From Euborellia annulipes (lineage: Eukaryota > Arthropoda > Insecta > Dermaptera > Anisolabididae), in contig JAKCPI010014917.1 of assembly GCA_023213315.1 (NCBI GenBank), positions 1 to 64,000 on the forward strand: a DNA stretch of 64,000 bases, written 5' to 3'. Below the pieces are notes generated by a model. It searched no databases and was not told the DNA's origin. It saw only the letters and a program-made list of their open reading frames with translations. Positions within the stretch are counted from its first letter, which is position 1; each line of letters opens with the position of its first letter. The translations under genes were made by a program, and so were the position numbers. Below are positions 22,298 to 33,849 of this stretch, one piece after another.

Positions 22298-22702
22298 AAT
22301 AATATAGTAATAACGAGGTTTTGAAACCTCTGAGTTATATATAAAATTTACCTTCTGATTAACACAATAGTATAAGGATACATATAATCTAAGTGATGCG
22401 ACTTTACACTAGTCTCTTTTATAAATCTGAAAGACCGCCATTTAAGATTTATTTGAATTCAGCCCACATCTCCACCCACACCATGTTAACTTCTCTAGGA
22501 GAAAAAATTCATTAAAAAAAAAAAAATTCCTGAGTTTCATTCACGAACGCAACCAAAAGGGATTTCCCTTTAAATCACCAATGCAATAAAATTTGATTAA
22601 TAACATAGAAATAAATAAAATATCGCACCTGTTCTCTTTTCGAGTGATAAATTTATCAATTAGTTCGGAAAAAAATAATAAAATTTTAATATGAATTTGT
22701 TA
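22298..22702. other. No gene seen
   Basis: AT-rich sequence between the R1 array and the big palindrome. Confidence 0.5.
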
Positions 22703-24392
22703 TAGGGTCATTCCACGTCAAATCAACCAAAAAAATAAAAAATTTTCACCCATAATCTCAGATTTTTATGAAACTTGGTATGTTTGTTCTATATATAGAG
22801 ATAAGTAACAGCACCAAATTTCAATTTTTTATCTCACTTAGTTTTCGAGTTATGGCACTTTAAAGTTTTGATTTTTTCACCTTGCGCGGCTTGGCTAATG
22901 CCAAACAAAATGTGACATGGAAGAGAAAATAATTTCTCATTTGCTTATTTGACACCCAATCTTGATGAAATTTTTTTGGTATGTTCTTTAAACAATAAGG
23001 AATTAGAAAAAAAATATATCACGAATCTAAGTTAATCCTAAAATATAAAAAAAAATTCATATTGTTGATTTTTTTTTAGTTTTGAAAACGCAAACATGGT
23101 TTAGCGCTAAAGCCAATATCTCCAAAAGGGAATGAGATATTCAAGAAATTTTTTTTTTCTAAATAATCTACATGAAATGGGCTTTAATTTAGTAAAATAA
23201 AATGTTTGTGTATTTTGTTCCCTCTATTTCTAAAGTCCATTGCAAGTTTCAATATATAGTTTTACATGTTAAAAAGATTTCAAGGGCAAAATGAAAATAT
23301 ACATTTTAAAGAGCATCTAAACAATAATTGATTTATGAATTTTAATAAAAATCGTTGCAGGAAATTTTGAGAAAATTGGAAAAAACTGAAAAAGTACATC
23401 AGTAAAGTACTAGTACTTTTTGGCCGATTTTGTTCAAAAGCTTATTTTGAGTGTCCCGGAGGGTACCTAACTTAAATATAAAATTTCAACCTCCTAGCTC
23501 AATTCTTTCATGATTTCAAATGGACACTGTGTGTGTGTCTGCTTAAAACTGAACACAGACGAAAATTCAATCAATTCAATTGAAAGTATGAAAGGATTGA
23601 GCTAGGAGGTTGAAATTTTATATTTAAGTTAGGTACCCTCCGGGACACTCAAAATAAGCTTTTGAACAAAATCGGCCAAAAAGTACTAGTACTTTACTGA
23701 TGTACTTTTTCAGTTTTTTCCAATTTTCTCAAAATTTCCTGCAACGATTTTTATTAAAATTCATAAATCAATTATTGTTTAGATGCTCTTTAAAATGTAT
23801 ATTTTCATTTTGCCCTTGAAATCTTTTTTAACATGTAAAACTATATATTGAAACTTGCAATGGACTTTAGAAATAGAGGGAACAAAATACACAAACATTT
23901 TATTTTACTAAATTAAAGCCCATTTCATGTAGATTATTTAGAAAAAAAAATTTCTTGAATATCTCATTCCCTTTTGGAGATATTGGCTTTAGCGCTAAAC
24001 CATGTTTGCGTTTTCAAAACTAAAAAAAAATCAACAATATGAATTTTTTTTTATATTTTAGGATTAACTTAGATTCGTGATATATTTTTTTTTCTAATTC
24101 CTTATTGTTTAAAGAACCTACCAAAAAAATTTCATCAAGATTGGTGTGTCAAATAAGCAAATGAGAAATTATTTTCTCTTCCATGTCACATTTTGTTTGG
24201 CATTAGCCAAGCCGCGGAAGGTGAAAAAATCAAAACTTTAAAGTGCCATAACTCGAAAACTAAGTGAGATAAAAAATTGAAATTTGGTGCTGTTACTTAT
24301 CTCTATATATAGAACAAACATACCAAGTTTCATAAAAATCTAAGATTATGGGTGAAATGGCCTGGTTGAACTGACGTGGAATGATGACCCTA
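22703..24392. mobile_element. Giant palindromic element, arms ~840 bp
   Basis: The left end TAGGGTCATTCCACGTCAAA returns inverted at 24392. The arms match almost base for base to a centre near 23548 (TTCAATCAATTCAATTG). Differences include a small indel near the right end (GAATGATGACCC). R1 middle sequence (ATGAGAATATACATTTTAAA, ACATCAGTAAAGTACTAGTA) forms the inner part of both arms, so an R1 piece was captured before the palindrome formed. No coding frame and no clean TSD. Confidence 0.85.
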
Positions 24393-24407
24393 TATTAATA
24401 TATTCTT

Positions 24408-24456
24408 AAAAAATCTGGTGTGAATGGCCGCACAGCACACAACTTTCTCTTGCTTT
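24408..24456 (+). repeat. R1 5' hairpin, left arm only
   Basis: AAAAAATCTGGTGTGAATGG to ACAACTTTCTCTTGC, then unrelated sequence; truncated. Confidence 0.7.
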
Positions 24457-24589
24457 CAATTTACCAGGTTAACTAGTGGAAGCAGCTAGTTGCCTCGAAT
24501 CAGCCCCGTGTGAAACGGGCCTTACTCTAAACGTCAAAGGTAAAAAAAAAAAAATAAATAAAAATAAAAGGTTTTTGGTACTGGAGTTA

Positions 24590-25745
24590 GAAGAAAAACA
24601 AGCCTTGTGCAATCAATTTTTATTTTAATTAAATTAACGCCCTCACGATTCACGTTTCGGGCTTAGATCTAGACCAGTGGTTCCCAACCTGGGGGCGATC
24701 GCCCCCAAGGGGGCGATTGGGTTTTCAGGAGGGCGATAACTAAAATTTCAATTAAAAAAATCATTTTCTTGAAATTTTTTTCTTCAGGGCCCGGGCCCTT
24801 TAGCTCAAATCAAGTGTGATCTTTTCACGACTCAGGCATAGCTAAAAATGCAGATTTCAGTGGCTAATTTTCAAAAAATTTTCCATACCCCCAGATTCCC
24901 CCGGAAATCCTCTGTCCAGATCTGGCCTCGATAAATTAAAACTTTGTAACTCTTTGTTTAGGAAATTTTGAAAAAATTTTATATAACTTTATTTAAATAA
25001 ATATTGTAAGCTATGAATAACTATTTCAAAAGTTGTGTCAAAAACTGTGTAAAAAATTGTTGGCATGAAGGCCACAATAGCCTTTTATATACTAAAAAAA
25101 AACTTTTTTTTTTTTTTTTTTTGGGGGGGGTATTACTAAGTATTACTAAGTAGCTCCGGGGCCTGTCAAGTCTGTCTGCGGCCCTGTAGGCTATATAGGC
25201 CTACGGTAATAAAATTGTTTAAAATAATAAAACAGCTTTATTATTTACACTTTACTTCAAATTAAAATTAGGTACACAATGAAAATGTAAGGGGGGGGGG
25301 GGCGATAGGTGTTAGTCAACCTCCAGAAAGGGGCGATGGGTCCAAAAAAGGTTGGGAACCACTGATCTAGACCATCCTCAAAGCCGAGTGGCATCATATA
25401 ATACTAAATTTCAAAGTTTTTCCCAGTTGTTATCATTAATAAAAGAATTTGATTTTCCATTTAACTGAGGTTTATTTATAAAAATTAAACGTTTCGGCAA
25501 CTCATTCTGTCGCCTTCTTCAAATAATTGAGTTGTCACAGATGTAACAACATTAGTAATCTTAATTGAACCTGAAGGAGGCCATAAAATGAGTGGCCGAA
25601 ACGTTGTAATTTTTACAATTATACCGAAAATCAAATTCTTTTACTGATATAATATTTCACTTTCTGAGGATGGCCTAGATCTGTAGTCGAAGTGTCAACC
25701 GTGAAGACGTTAATTTAATTGAATTTGATGCAAGATGTATTATTT
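24590..25745. repeat. Nested foldback repeats with hammerhead-like arms
   Basis: Outer pair: a GTTTCGGGCTTAGATCTAGA arm (24655-24674, continued after a hAT insertion as CCATCCTCAAAGCC) faces CTGAGGATGGCCTAGATCTG (25662-25681). Inner pair: AACGTTTCGGCAACTC (25490) faces GAGTGGCCGAAACGTT (25590-25605). Arms include AATCAAATTC and AGAATTTGATTTTC. Core motifs are decayed (GAAGTGTC; CTTCTTCAAA). Confidence 0.65.
24675..25364. mobile_element. hAT MITE, TIR CAGTGGTTCCCAACC, TSD ATCTAGAC
   Basis: Classic hAT ends CAGTGGTTCCCAACC and GGTTGGGAACCACTG, with perfect 8-bp duplications ATCTAGAC (24667-24674, 25365-25372). It is inserted in a foldback arm, and removing it restores that arm. Subterminal GGGGGCGATCGCCCCC and poly-G tracts. 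No transposase frame remains in 690 bp. Confidence 0.95.
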
Positions 25746-27280
25746 TGCCAACAAATATATTAAAACCGAGTCTCGCATCAGATTCAAACCTTGAAATTAA
25801 ATTATCAAAAAGATTTGTTTCTTGAAATAGCGAGAGAGAGAGAGATGGAACTAATTTAACGATAAAAATACAAAAAACAATTAAAGGCGTTAAGTGTGAT
25901 TAAGTGAGAGAGATCCACCTTTTCTTCGTTGTTATTTTCACAATATCTCAAAAGCAATGGAGCATCACGAACAGGGATTGGTTTGGGGGAGGCTCAAAGA
26001 CTTCCGGGCTCTGCCTAGGGGATGAGGGAGTGTGAGGGTTTGTTAGTAAGTAAATTTAGATTTTTTTGTTTTTTAACAAGCATTTTTTAACTTTCACCTT
26101 GGCTACTGATGCCAAATGAGAGAGGGGGAGACAGACAGATAGATAGACAGACAGACACCTTCGGAGGACTTTTCTTCTTCTAATATTGAATGCATGAAAT
26201 GAATTAGTGAAGATAATTAGACATCCTCTCTCCTTGATGGATACTTCCTGGAGTTTTCCTTTACGATTTCGTTTTTTTTTTTTACCTTTAAAATAAAAAT
26301 AAAATTTTCTAAATATACCGTAAGTTAAAAAGAGAGAGAGAAGAAATTCTATTAATTATTAGTTTGTAGAATTCATTTGTCTTAAGGTACAAAAAAAATT
26401 TGAAAAATGAATGCTATTTGAAGAATAAGAAAAGAGAAGGGAAGTTGATTTGAAAAAAATTGAAATTTCAGACAATGACTTGACTTGAGCGGAAAACTAT
26501 TTTATTTTTAAGGAATTTTTCACTTTTTTATGGACCGCTCATTGCATAAAAAGGATCCTGAGATTGTGTATACTACATTATTGCGTAATACCATTAAGAG
26601 CGATTTGACTCAAATGAATAAAGATTTAAATAAAATCCTACTGAACTCCAAATCTAAAATTCTAGATCAAATGACAGCCTCTTCTATTTTATAGGGAGCC
26701 CGATGAAATTGAGAGCTTTAGATCTAAACGAATAAGGAAGCAGACAAAAGCAAATCGGTCATTTGCTGCAAGAGTGTCTTAACTCAAAATTTCTATTTTT
26801 TTAGGAAATCAAAAAAACAAAATAAAATTATAGCAAGAAATTCAAATTAATAAAAATGGTAGCTAGTTAAATTGATTCTTTATTATCGAAGATATCACAG
26901 GTACACCTTCCTCAAAGCTTCTTTTTAACTGAAATGTTACAGTTTTGAAGTCAACCAAGAAATCTTTTTAAAATTTGCAATTAAAAAAATTTAGATATTT
27001 TGCTGTGAGTATGAAAAGCTCAGACATGTCCCTCCGCCCGATAATAGAGCTTTTTTTTTGTTATCCTTACTGTGCCAATAACTCAATAAGGGCGAAAAAA
27101 ATATATTGATTAGTTGTATGGGGGAGGGTTTTGGGGGGGGGGTTATTATTAAAAATTATTTTTAAATTATGACGATATTACAGCGAATAGGCGATATGTT
27201 AAGTCCTGTTGTATTTGATTAATACACCTACCCCGTACTCTAACACCTATTTAATCAAACTGTAAGTGATTAAAAAGTAT
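25746..27280. other. No gene seen
   Basis: AT-rich with GA-rich and GACA microsatellite patches (26130-26160). No bounded exon pair found. Confidence 0.5.
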
Positions 27281-27284
27281 TCCG

Positions 27285-27545
27285 CCCATGGGGCTTGGAG
27301 TAGTTGGTAGCGTGCCTACCTTCTATACCGAACGTCGGGGTTCGGACCCCAGGCAGTTCGAAGATTTTATTTAAAGCATTTGGATACCAAATGGTTTAAA
27401 TAGAAATGCCTGACCCCCAATAGATATATTAAACAATACGTGTATCGTTAAAAGTCTTAAATGGCCTAAGTTGGCGAAAAGACTGTGTGAATGTGTGTGC
27501 AGTGTGAGTGTGAATGAGAAAAAGTGTGAATGTTTTTTAATAAAA
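27285..27545 (+). mobile_element. tRNA-derived SINE
   Basis: Head GGGGCTTGGAGTAGTTGG, box B GGGGTTCGGACCCC, the ATTTGGATACCAAATGG palindrome and a GTGTGAATGTGTGTG tail. Fused on its 3' side to an R1 3' part. Confidence 0.85.
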
Positions 27546-27554
27546 AAAATCGTT

Positions 27555-27719
27555 ACACACATACAGACACACACACACACAGACCAATTTGCGGGACCCA
27601 CTTTTTGGACTCAGGGGACCTCAAAACATGTATATCCATCAAAATCTCGACATCGAATTTTTGACATGATCGAATATTTCTCTTATATATTTCATATATA
27701 GGGTAAGAGAAAGTAAAAA
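27555..27719 (+). repeat. R1 repeat, 3' part
   Basis: From the (CA)n microsatellite through TTTTTGGACTCAGGGGACCT to GGGTAAGAGAAAGTAAAAAA. Confidence 0.75.
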
Positions 27720-27779
27720 AGTTCCAGCTCAGCGTAAAGAAGATATGAAATAAGTTTAAATATGGATTGGATATAGGAA

Positions 27780-27985
27780 ACGTAACAGCCAGGAGATTAA
27801 AATAAAAAATTTTTATTTTACTGTTAATTGTCGACTTTTCGATCGCTAATCTTAGGACAATAATTAATTGTTACAATACAAGATATTTAATTAATTATCC
27901 TGAGGAAGGTCGTGATTAGCAAACGATTTGACGACAATTTACAGTTAAATTAAAGTTTTTTATTTAATCTTTTGGTGGCTTGTAT
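27780..27985. repeat. Foldback repeat with decayed hammerhead-like arms
   Basis: CAGCCAGGAGATTAAAATAA at left faces TTTATTTAATCTTTTGGTGG at right. The arms carry CTGAGGAAGGTCGTGATTAG (plus strand, 27900) and the inverse of CCTAAGATTAGCGATCGAAA (27835-27854); the GAAACGTC block is mutated in both. Confidence 0.6.
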
Positions 27986-28039
27986 CTATTTTAAATTCTA
28001 CATTTTCACTGAGATACAATTTCAGCGATACACATTCTC

Positions 28040-28135
28040 AAGAGGACAACGAAGGAATTGTTTGTCGCTGAAATTTGTATTCTCATCCCGGCTCTGAAGA
28101 TTACCCAGACAAGGGACCGAAACGTCAGCATTATG
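28040..28135 (+). ncRNA. Hammerhead-like motif (degenerate)
   Basis: CTCTGAAGATTACCCAGACA then GGGACCGAAACGTCAGC. The CTGAAGA and GAAACGTC blocks are preserved in order but stem II is short (CCC/GGG). Not expected to be fully active. Confidence 0.3.
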
Positions 28136-28621
28136 GATTTAATAAAATACTCTCGCCTGCCGAAAGTCTTATTTTTTATTATTATATTCTTACTTATTAT
28201 TATATTCAAGAATATATATGTTTATTTTTTATTTATTTATTTATTCCTTTCCCCTTTTAGATGCTTAGGTATTCGTTTTCGGGTGTTAATAAGGTAGTTA
28301 ATAAGTTTATCAGTGGAAAAATTTTATTCTCCAGGAAAACTTGTTTATCTTAGTTTCCAAAAGTGATTTAAATATTAGGATACGAGAGTAATAAAACTAT
28401 CAAATTTCAAGAAATGTTCAAACATTTTTTAGTAAAAGTTGGACATTTTAGTAGAGAAGAAGTCTAACTAAAATATAAATAAATATTCAGGAATTAAATC
28501 AAACTCTCAGAGAAATAGATAGACACCTTATTTTAAAATATGCCAATCATTTGAGAACATATTGACCTTAACTCAAACAAAAGAATGAAAAACAAATCGA
28601 AAATGATACATTTTATAAGAA

Positions 28622-29148
28622 TTTTTACTTTCTCTTACCTATATATATAGAGAGAGAAAATATTAGAATTCATGACAAAAATTAGATGCTGAGATTTTGA
28701 TGGAAATACACGTTTTGAGGTCAACTCAGTCCAAAAGAAAGTGTTTTTCGCAACATTGTCTGTCTGTTATATTTAAGTTAGGTACCCCCCCTGTGACGTG
28801 ACAGGAAGCTTTTGAACAAAATCGGCCAAAGAGTACTAGTACTTTTACTGATATACTTTTGCAGTTTTTTTCGATTTTCTCAAAATGCCTTTTAATTTTG
28901 ATTAAAATTCAAAAATCAATTATTTTTTAGATGCTCTTTAAAAGGTATTTTCTCATTTTGCCCTTGAAATGTTATGAAGCACACTACTCTTGTACTTCAT
29001 AGGAAAGATAGGAGAAATGGTTGCTATGTTAACAAAATATAAATATTTTCCTGTTTATATCTTTTAATTAAAATATATGTCTACACAAAAAATCTGGTGT
29101 GAAAGCACACAACCGAAGATAAGAAGAGAAAGTCACACCAGATTTTTG
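28622..29148 (-). repeat. R1 repeat, internally deleted
   Basis: Minus-strand R1 with both terminal hairpins but a deleted microsatellite region (ACATTGTCTGTCTGTTATAT) and a shortened 5' hairpin. Confidence 0.8.
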
Positions 29149-29149
29149 C

Positions 29150-30265
29150 TAATTGTTATTTCATTTTAAAGAAAAATTCTTTAAAAACTAAAGGTATTTT
29201 TAATAAAATTCCCTCTTTTTTAAATAGATTCTTAAGGGAAGATGACTTCTCTTTTCCTTTTTTTTTAAGGAATGTAGAGTTTGAGTTTTTGGCATCAGTA
29301 GCTATTGAAGGCACACAAATACACGCACACAAATTTAAGAAAATTAACCCCGAGTGTTTTTGATTAGAAAGACGCAAACGAAATGAATGAAACGAAGGAA
29401 TGAGTGAATGAATGATCTTTCTTTCATTCCATACCACATTTAGAATTTAAATTAACTAAAAAACAAATTCTAATGGAATAATTATACATAAAAATTCAAG
29501 CAGTCATTAAATGTCCCTTAGGAGAACAAACTTTGTTAGCATGTTGTGTAACCTAGCCTTGGTATATGGACAAGTTTATAATTTGTATTTTTATTATTTA
29601 TTTTTTTTCATTCGGAGTTTTATTTACAAGATAGAGCTTTGTTTGAAATGGAGGTTTTCAAACAACGCCCTATAGATTGTAAATAAGTCCCGCGAAGACA
29701 CCGTACGGATATGAGTTAATTCTTGATTGGGCATTTCGTGCTCTCTGGACTCGAACCAGGACTTGCCGGTTTCGCTTCGGCCCTACTGCCTTGATCCTAA
29801 GTCGTCGACTCAATGAGTTTTATTATTATTGAGGGGCAGGATGGGGAGGGGGGGGAGGGAGAATATGAATTCAGGGGATCTAAAAAGAACATCAGTCACG
29901 TGTAACAATAGTAAGAGAAAAATCAAAAGAATCTTATAGAAGTTAGATTGTAGATTGTAGACTCGCCTAAAACCGAGAGATAGGGGAAAAAGTAGGCAAC
30001 CCCAAATTATCAATTCAGCAATGGACTTGTTATTTCTCCAGAGTTCTTCTAGGGTGGAGTGGCATTTGCAGTTATTAATGGGTAGACTCTCTCCTTGGTG
30101 ACACAAAATTATTGGTAGCTAATATAATTTAAATAAATTTTTATGGTACCCGAATCTTTTCTCCCTAGGACAAGAAGCGAGACTTTTACCTCATGAATTC
30201 TTATCTGTATTAATTAATATCCCACATTCTGGTTTTTGAGTTTATAGAGGGCAATATTGTCAATA
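29150..30265. other. No protein gene seen
   Basis: AT-rich with poly-A/T runs; frames found here lack any family resemblance. See the tRNA-like segment at 29745-29815. Confidence 0.5.
29745..29815 (-). tRNA. tRNA-like sequence (pseudogene or SINE head)
   Basis: The minus strand holds a perfect B-box GGTTCGAGTCC inside a CTGG/CCAG T-arm. Upstream is a weak A-box-like TTAGGATCAAGGCAG. No convincing acceptor stem or clear anticodon arm can be paired, so a working tRNA is unlikely. Confidence 0.3.
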
Positions 30266-30269
30266 AAAT

Positions 30270-30890
30270 AAATTCGTACACACTGAGTGGTAAAATAATC
30301 GTATGGAGGAAGGCCGTCTAATTTACAGGAAGGTGAAGAAAATAGACTTTATTAAAATTTGTTTATATTAAAATTATTTTTTTTTTTTTTTACTAATTGT
30401 CAAGTAACTAGAATGTATTGGTTTATTTCAATATATTTGTGAAGTATATTTATGGAATCCCCCCTCCCCCTCCACCTGTAATCCTAGTCCTTAAATTAAA
30501 ATAAAAAACAAACTCATTACTAGATGCCTAGCATTGACTCAGAGTGGCTCGTGGTTAAAACTTGCATACAATTTGGCTATATGGTGAGCTCAAGCCATCA
30601 TTTTAAACAACAAGATAATTGTTGTAATTATTACACGAGTGCTGGAGGCACGAAATACTTTTTACGACTTTTGTAAGTGTACTTTTCCCCTCTTTCTTCC
30701 TTTTTTTTTCTGTTATATCTTGCTGTTTAAGTTTATCTTAATTTGTAAAGTTTTGTTGTTGTGTTGTATTTTAAGGTCCTGAGGATGAGTGACGTATAGT
30801 CCCCGAAACGTCGACATTGGTAATAAATAATTTTGGGCCGAATAAAGTCTATTTTCTAAACCTTCCTGAGTGGTAAAGTTAAAAGCCCAG
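30270..30890. repeat. Foldback repeat with hammerhead-like core
   Basis: GAAGGTGAAGAAAATAGACT at left (30330) faces AGTCTATTTTCTAAACCTTC at right (30846). On the plus strand near the right arm: CTGAGGA (30779), stem-like spacer, CCCCGAAACGTCGAC (30799-30813). The core blocks are intact; stem I pairing is weak. Confidence 0.5.
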
Positions 30891-30964
30891 CTATTCGTTC
30901 AAAACCGAGAAAATTTCCAAAAATCCTAATAGGCCTAATAATAAAACTCTGGCTCTATTCATTA

Positions 30965-31262
30965 AAAATTCAAAGGCACAAATTTCACATCAAAAAATTA
31001 CAAAATTTTTGAAAAAACTTAGGTTAGGTAAAGTTCTAGTTCTAGTTGGCGGTATTAACTCGAAAATTTGATAAAGAAATCTACAATTTTACTATAGAGA
31101 ATAGATACCAAATATGATCAATATGGTTTTTAAGTAATCGTGTTCAAACACACACACAGAAAATTGGACTCAGGGAAAAACGTAGAAAATCATCAAAACC
31201 TCGAGATCGATTTTTTTATACGATTACAATACTTTCTCTATTTCATATACGAGATAGCAAAA
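30965..31262 (+). repeat. R2 repeat, single arm
   Basis: Matches the right arm of 8032-8950 from AAAATTTTTGAAAAAACTT through a short (CA)n tract to ATACTTTCTCTATTTCATAT. Ends in ACGAGATAGCAAAAA instead of GAGAAAGTAAAAA. Confidence 0.7.
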
Positions 31263-31264
31263 AT

Positions 31265-32265
31265 TAAAAATTATCAGGCTAGATGGATTTCCCTGTACTT
31301 ATAAATATACTCGGATATTCGAAAAGGGATTTTGTATCATTTTAAGAAAGCTAATGGAGCTTCCAAGTTCTGGTCCCGATTTTTTAAATAAATCTCTCTC
31401 TATATTATTTCATTTATTTTTATAACATGAATTTATAGATTATGATTGAATAATTTATGTCACTCACTCGCTATTAATGAAGCAAAAGTAATATTAAAAC
31501 GAAAAAATATGAATTCGTTAATTCAACGATTAGTGTGAACTTTTTTTTTTTTTTTCATTTTTATTAAAAACAATAATTCATTGAGTCTTAATTTAAAGAG
31601 AGGTTATTTTATGTCCGCTTGGTTGACTAAAAACAACATTTTATGTTTAAGAGTTGTTCTATTAAAAAAAAAAAAAAAGTGGTGGGGTAAGTCCCTTCCT
31701 TTTTCCCTTCATTTGCCCTTCAACACCTGTCATTCCCTTTCTCTTCTGCTTGCTTCATCCTCATCTTAAACAACTATAACAATGTCACGTGACTGATTTA
31801 TACGACTTCCGGCATTAATAAATTCTCTCTTACACGAAGAAAAATTTTCATATATTTATTTTTAGGAGAGAGAGAAAGAGAATTTCTCGGTTGAATTATT
31901 ATATTGAAATAATAATACAGGAAATACTGTATTAGGTTATGGTTAATAAGTTAGGTGAAATAAGTTAAGAGTGAAGGGTGTTTCCCTTCTCTATTTATTT
32001 TTAGATTCTAAATTTAAATCAATTTTAATTATTCATGTACTTTTGTCTACGGAAATTGGAATATCCCAAATAAGATTTTGTCACTAATAAAGAAGAAGGG
32101 AGTTGCCGTAAGGACGTCATTTGAGGGGGGGGGGCATTAGATATGTAATTTTGTCCCCCCCCCTAAGAAAAAGCTGCAATGACGTCTCTGATTAAGTTGA
32201 ATTAATTCAAAATAAATACCCTGCAGGGTTTTTTAAAAATTTGATTTTATAGAAAAATAATAATC
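31265..32265. other. No gene seen; small G/C-tract inverted repeat
   Basis: At 32105-32190 GGACGTCATTTGAGGGGGG and the inverse CCCCCCTAAG ... AATGACGTC suggest a tiny MITE without a clear TSD. Confidence 0.35.
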
Positions 32266-32267
32266 AA

Positions 32268-32650
32268 AAAAATCTGGTGTGACTGGCGCACAGCACACAA
32301 CTTTCTCTTACTTTCGGTAATCGAAAGTTGTGTACTGTGCTTGTCCCACCAGATTTTTTGTGTCGACATGTATTTAATTTCCGACAGTACGGTACATTCG
32401 ATTTTCAAGATGTAAAATTTATAAGTATGGCAAAATGTTTATATTTTGTTACCATGGCAATTATTTCTACTATCTTTTCTATAGAGTACAAGAGTAAAGT
32501 GGTCTTGAGAAGATTTCAATGACAAAATGAGAATATACATTTTAAAGAGAGTCTAAAAAATAATTGATTTTTGAATTTAAAAAAAAAAAATCGTTGGAGC
32601 GAATTTTGAGAAAATCGAAAAAAACTGAAAAGGTGCATCAGTAAATATAA
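32268..32650 (+). repeat. R1 repeat, 5' half
   Basis: Intact 5' hairpin and body up to AAAAAGGTGCATCAGTAAA-like sequence; the 3' half is missing. Confidence 0.85.
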
Positions 32651-33081
32651 AACTTTAAAATTTGGCAAAAAATATAAGGTATCAATACTATTAACACTGG
32701 TATATAAAGGACGAAGTCTTTTACGCCTAAACCTTGAAACTATTGGACGAATTTTCGTGCAATTTTTTTTTTTTTTTATAAATAAGCTGGTTTCGAGTCT
32801 TTTCACATTTAGTTCAGCTAATCATATGATTAAATAAGAGCCCAGATCTTAGTTAACTAGCTAAGTCCCAAAGTCCGGTATAAGGGGCGAAATTAGTAAC
32901 ACAAGCATAGTTTTTTTTAATTAATTAGCTTTAATTAATTATTTTAATTTTTCATAATATTTTTTATAAATTATGCCTTTGTTTAGTTGCTAACTTCACA
33001 AATTTCCCTCAGTTAGCCAATTATTTAAATGTGAAAAAACTTTTTTTTACTCGAAGGTTAAGTTTAGGCATGCATTTCTAT

Positions 33082-33233
33082 TTATTTATTTATTTTATTT
33101 TTTTTTTCCTTTTGTTTTGTTTTGTTGTATTTGTTATTGTATTTAAATTTGTATTGTGTTTGTTGGACCTAGCCACCGAGGACTGGTGCCTCTAAGCGGG
33201 TCATAATAAATTTATTTATTTATTTTATTTACT
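33082..33233 (+). mobile_element. LINE 3'-end fragment with TSD ATTTCTAT
   Basis: The GGACCTAGCCACCGAGGACT block ends in CATAATAAATTTATTTATTT, a tail style typical of non-LTR retrotransposons. Direct repeats ATTTCTAT flank it (33074-33081, 33234-33241). A severely 5'-truncated insertion with only UTR left. Confidence 0.65.
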
Positions 33234-33241
33234 ATTTCTAT

Positions 33242-33848
33242 GATTTGCTATCCGTCGGATAAGTTAACTAGAAGTGAAGCAACCGGCCATTAAACTTTTA
33301 ATTGTGACCCTGACTTCTTTTATTATAACTTAAAGGTGAAAGAAAAAAAAAATCTTTTTCTATTTTATTTCTTTCAGAAATAGAAATCAAAATTTAGAAC
33401 GAGAACTAATTAATAGGCATAATTTTTATTATAATGAGGAACGAAAAGAGGAGAGATGAGTGCCTGAATGATTTGATGGTCCTCCTAAAAGCGAGATGAG
33501 AATGAATGATGACTTTTGGCTAAAATTCAAAACCACCAGGCAAACGAACCAACCAATAACAACAACAACAACAACAACACTAACAAAACCACCCACTGTT
33601 TTAACTTATTATTATTACGTATTAATAGAATTTTAAAATTGTTCATCATCTTCATCAGTGTCATTCATTATCTCTCATCTGCTGGCTAAGAATAAAAAAA
33701 AAGAAAAAATTTTGACAAAAGAATTTGATAAAACAAACAACATTAACATGTTCTATTTTTTGTTAATACTACTCTCTGTAATCGATTGATCATTTAATCT
33801 TAGAGACATATTTAACAGCAGTTAGTCTAGGTAATCCATAAATCCTGA
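33242..33848. other. No gene seen
   Basis: AT-rich with an AACAAC microsatellite (33558-33578). Confidence 0.5.
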
Positions 33849-33849
33849 G

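Noticed and set aside
22703..24392. 8-bp hAT target duplication of the giant palindrome
   Set aside because: Left flank ATTTGTTA and right flank TATTAATA do not match.
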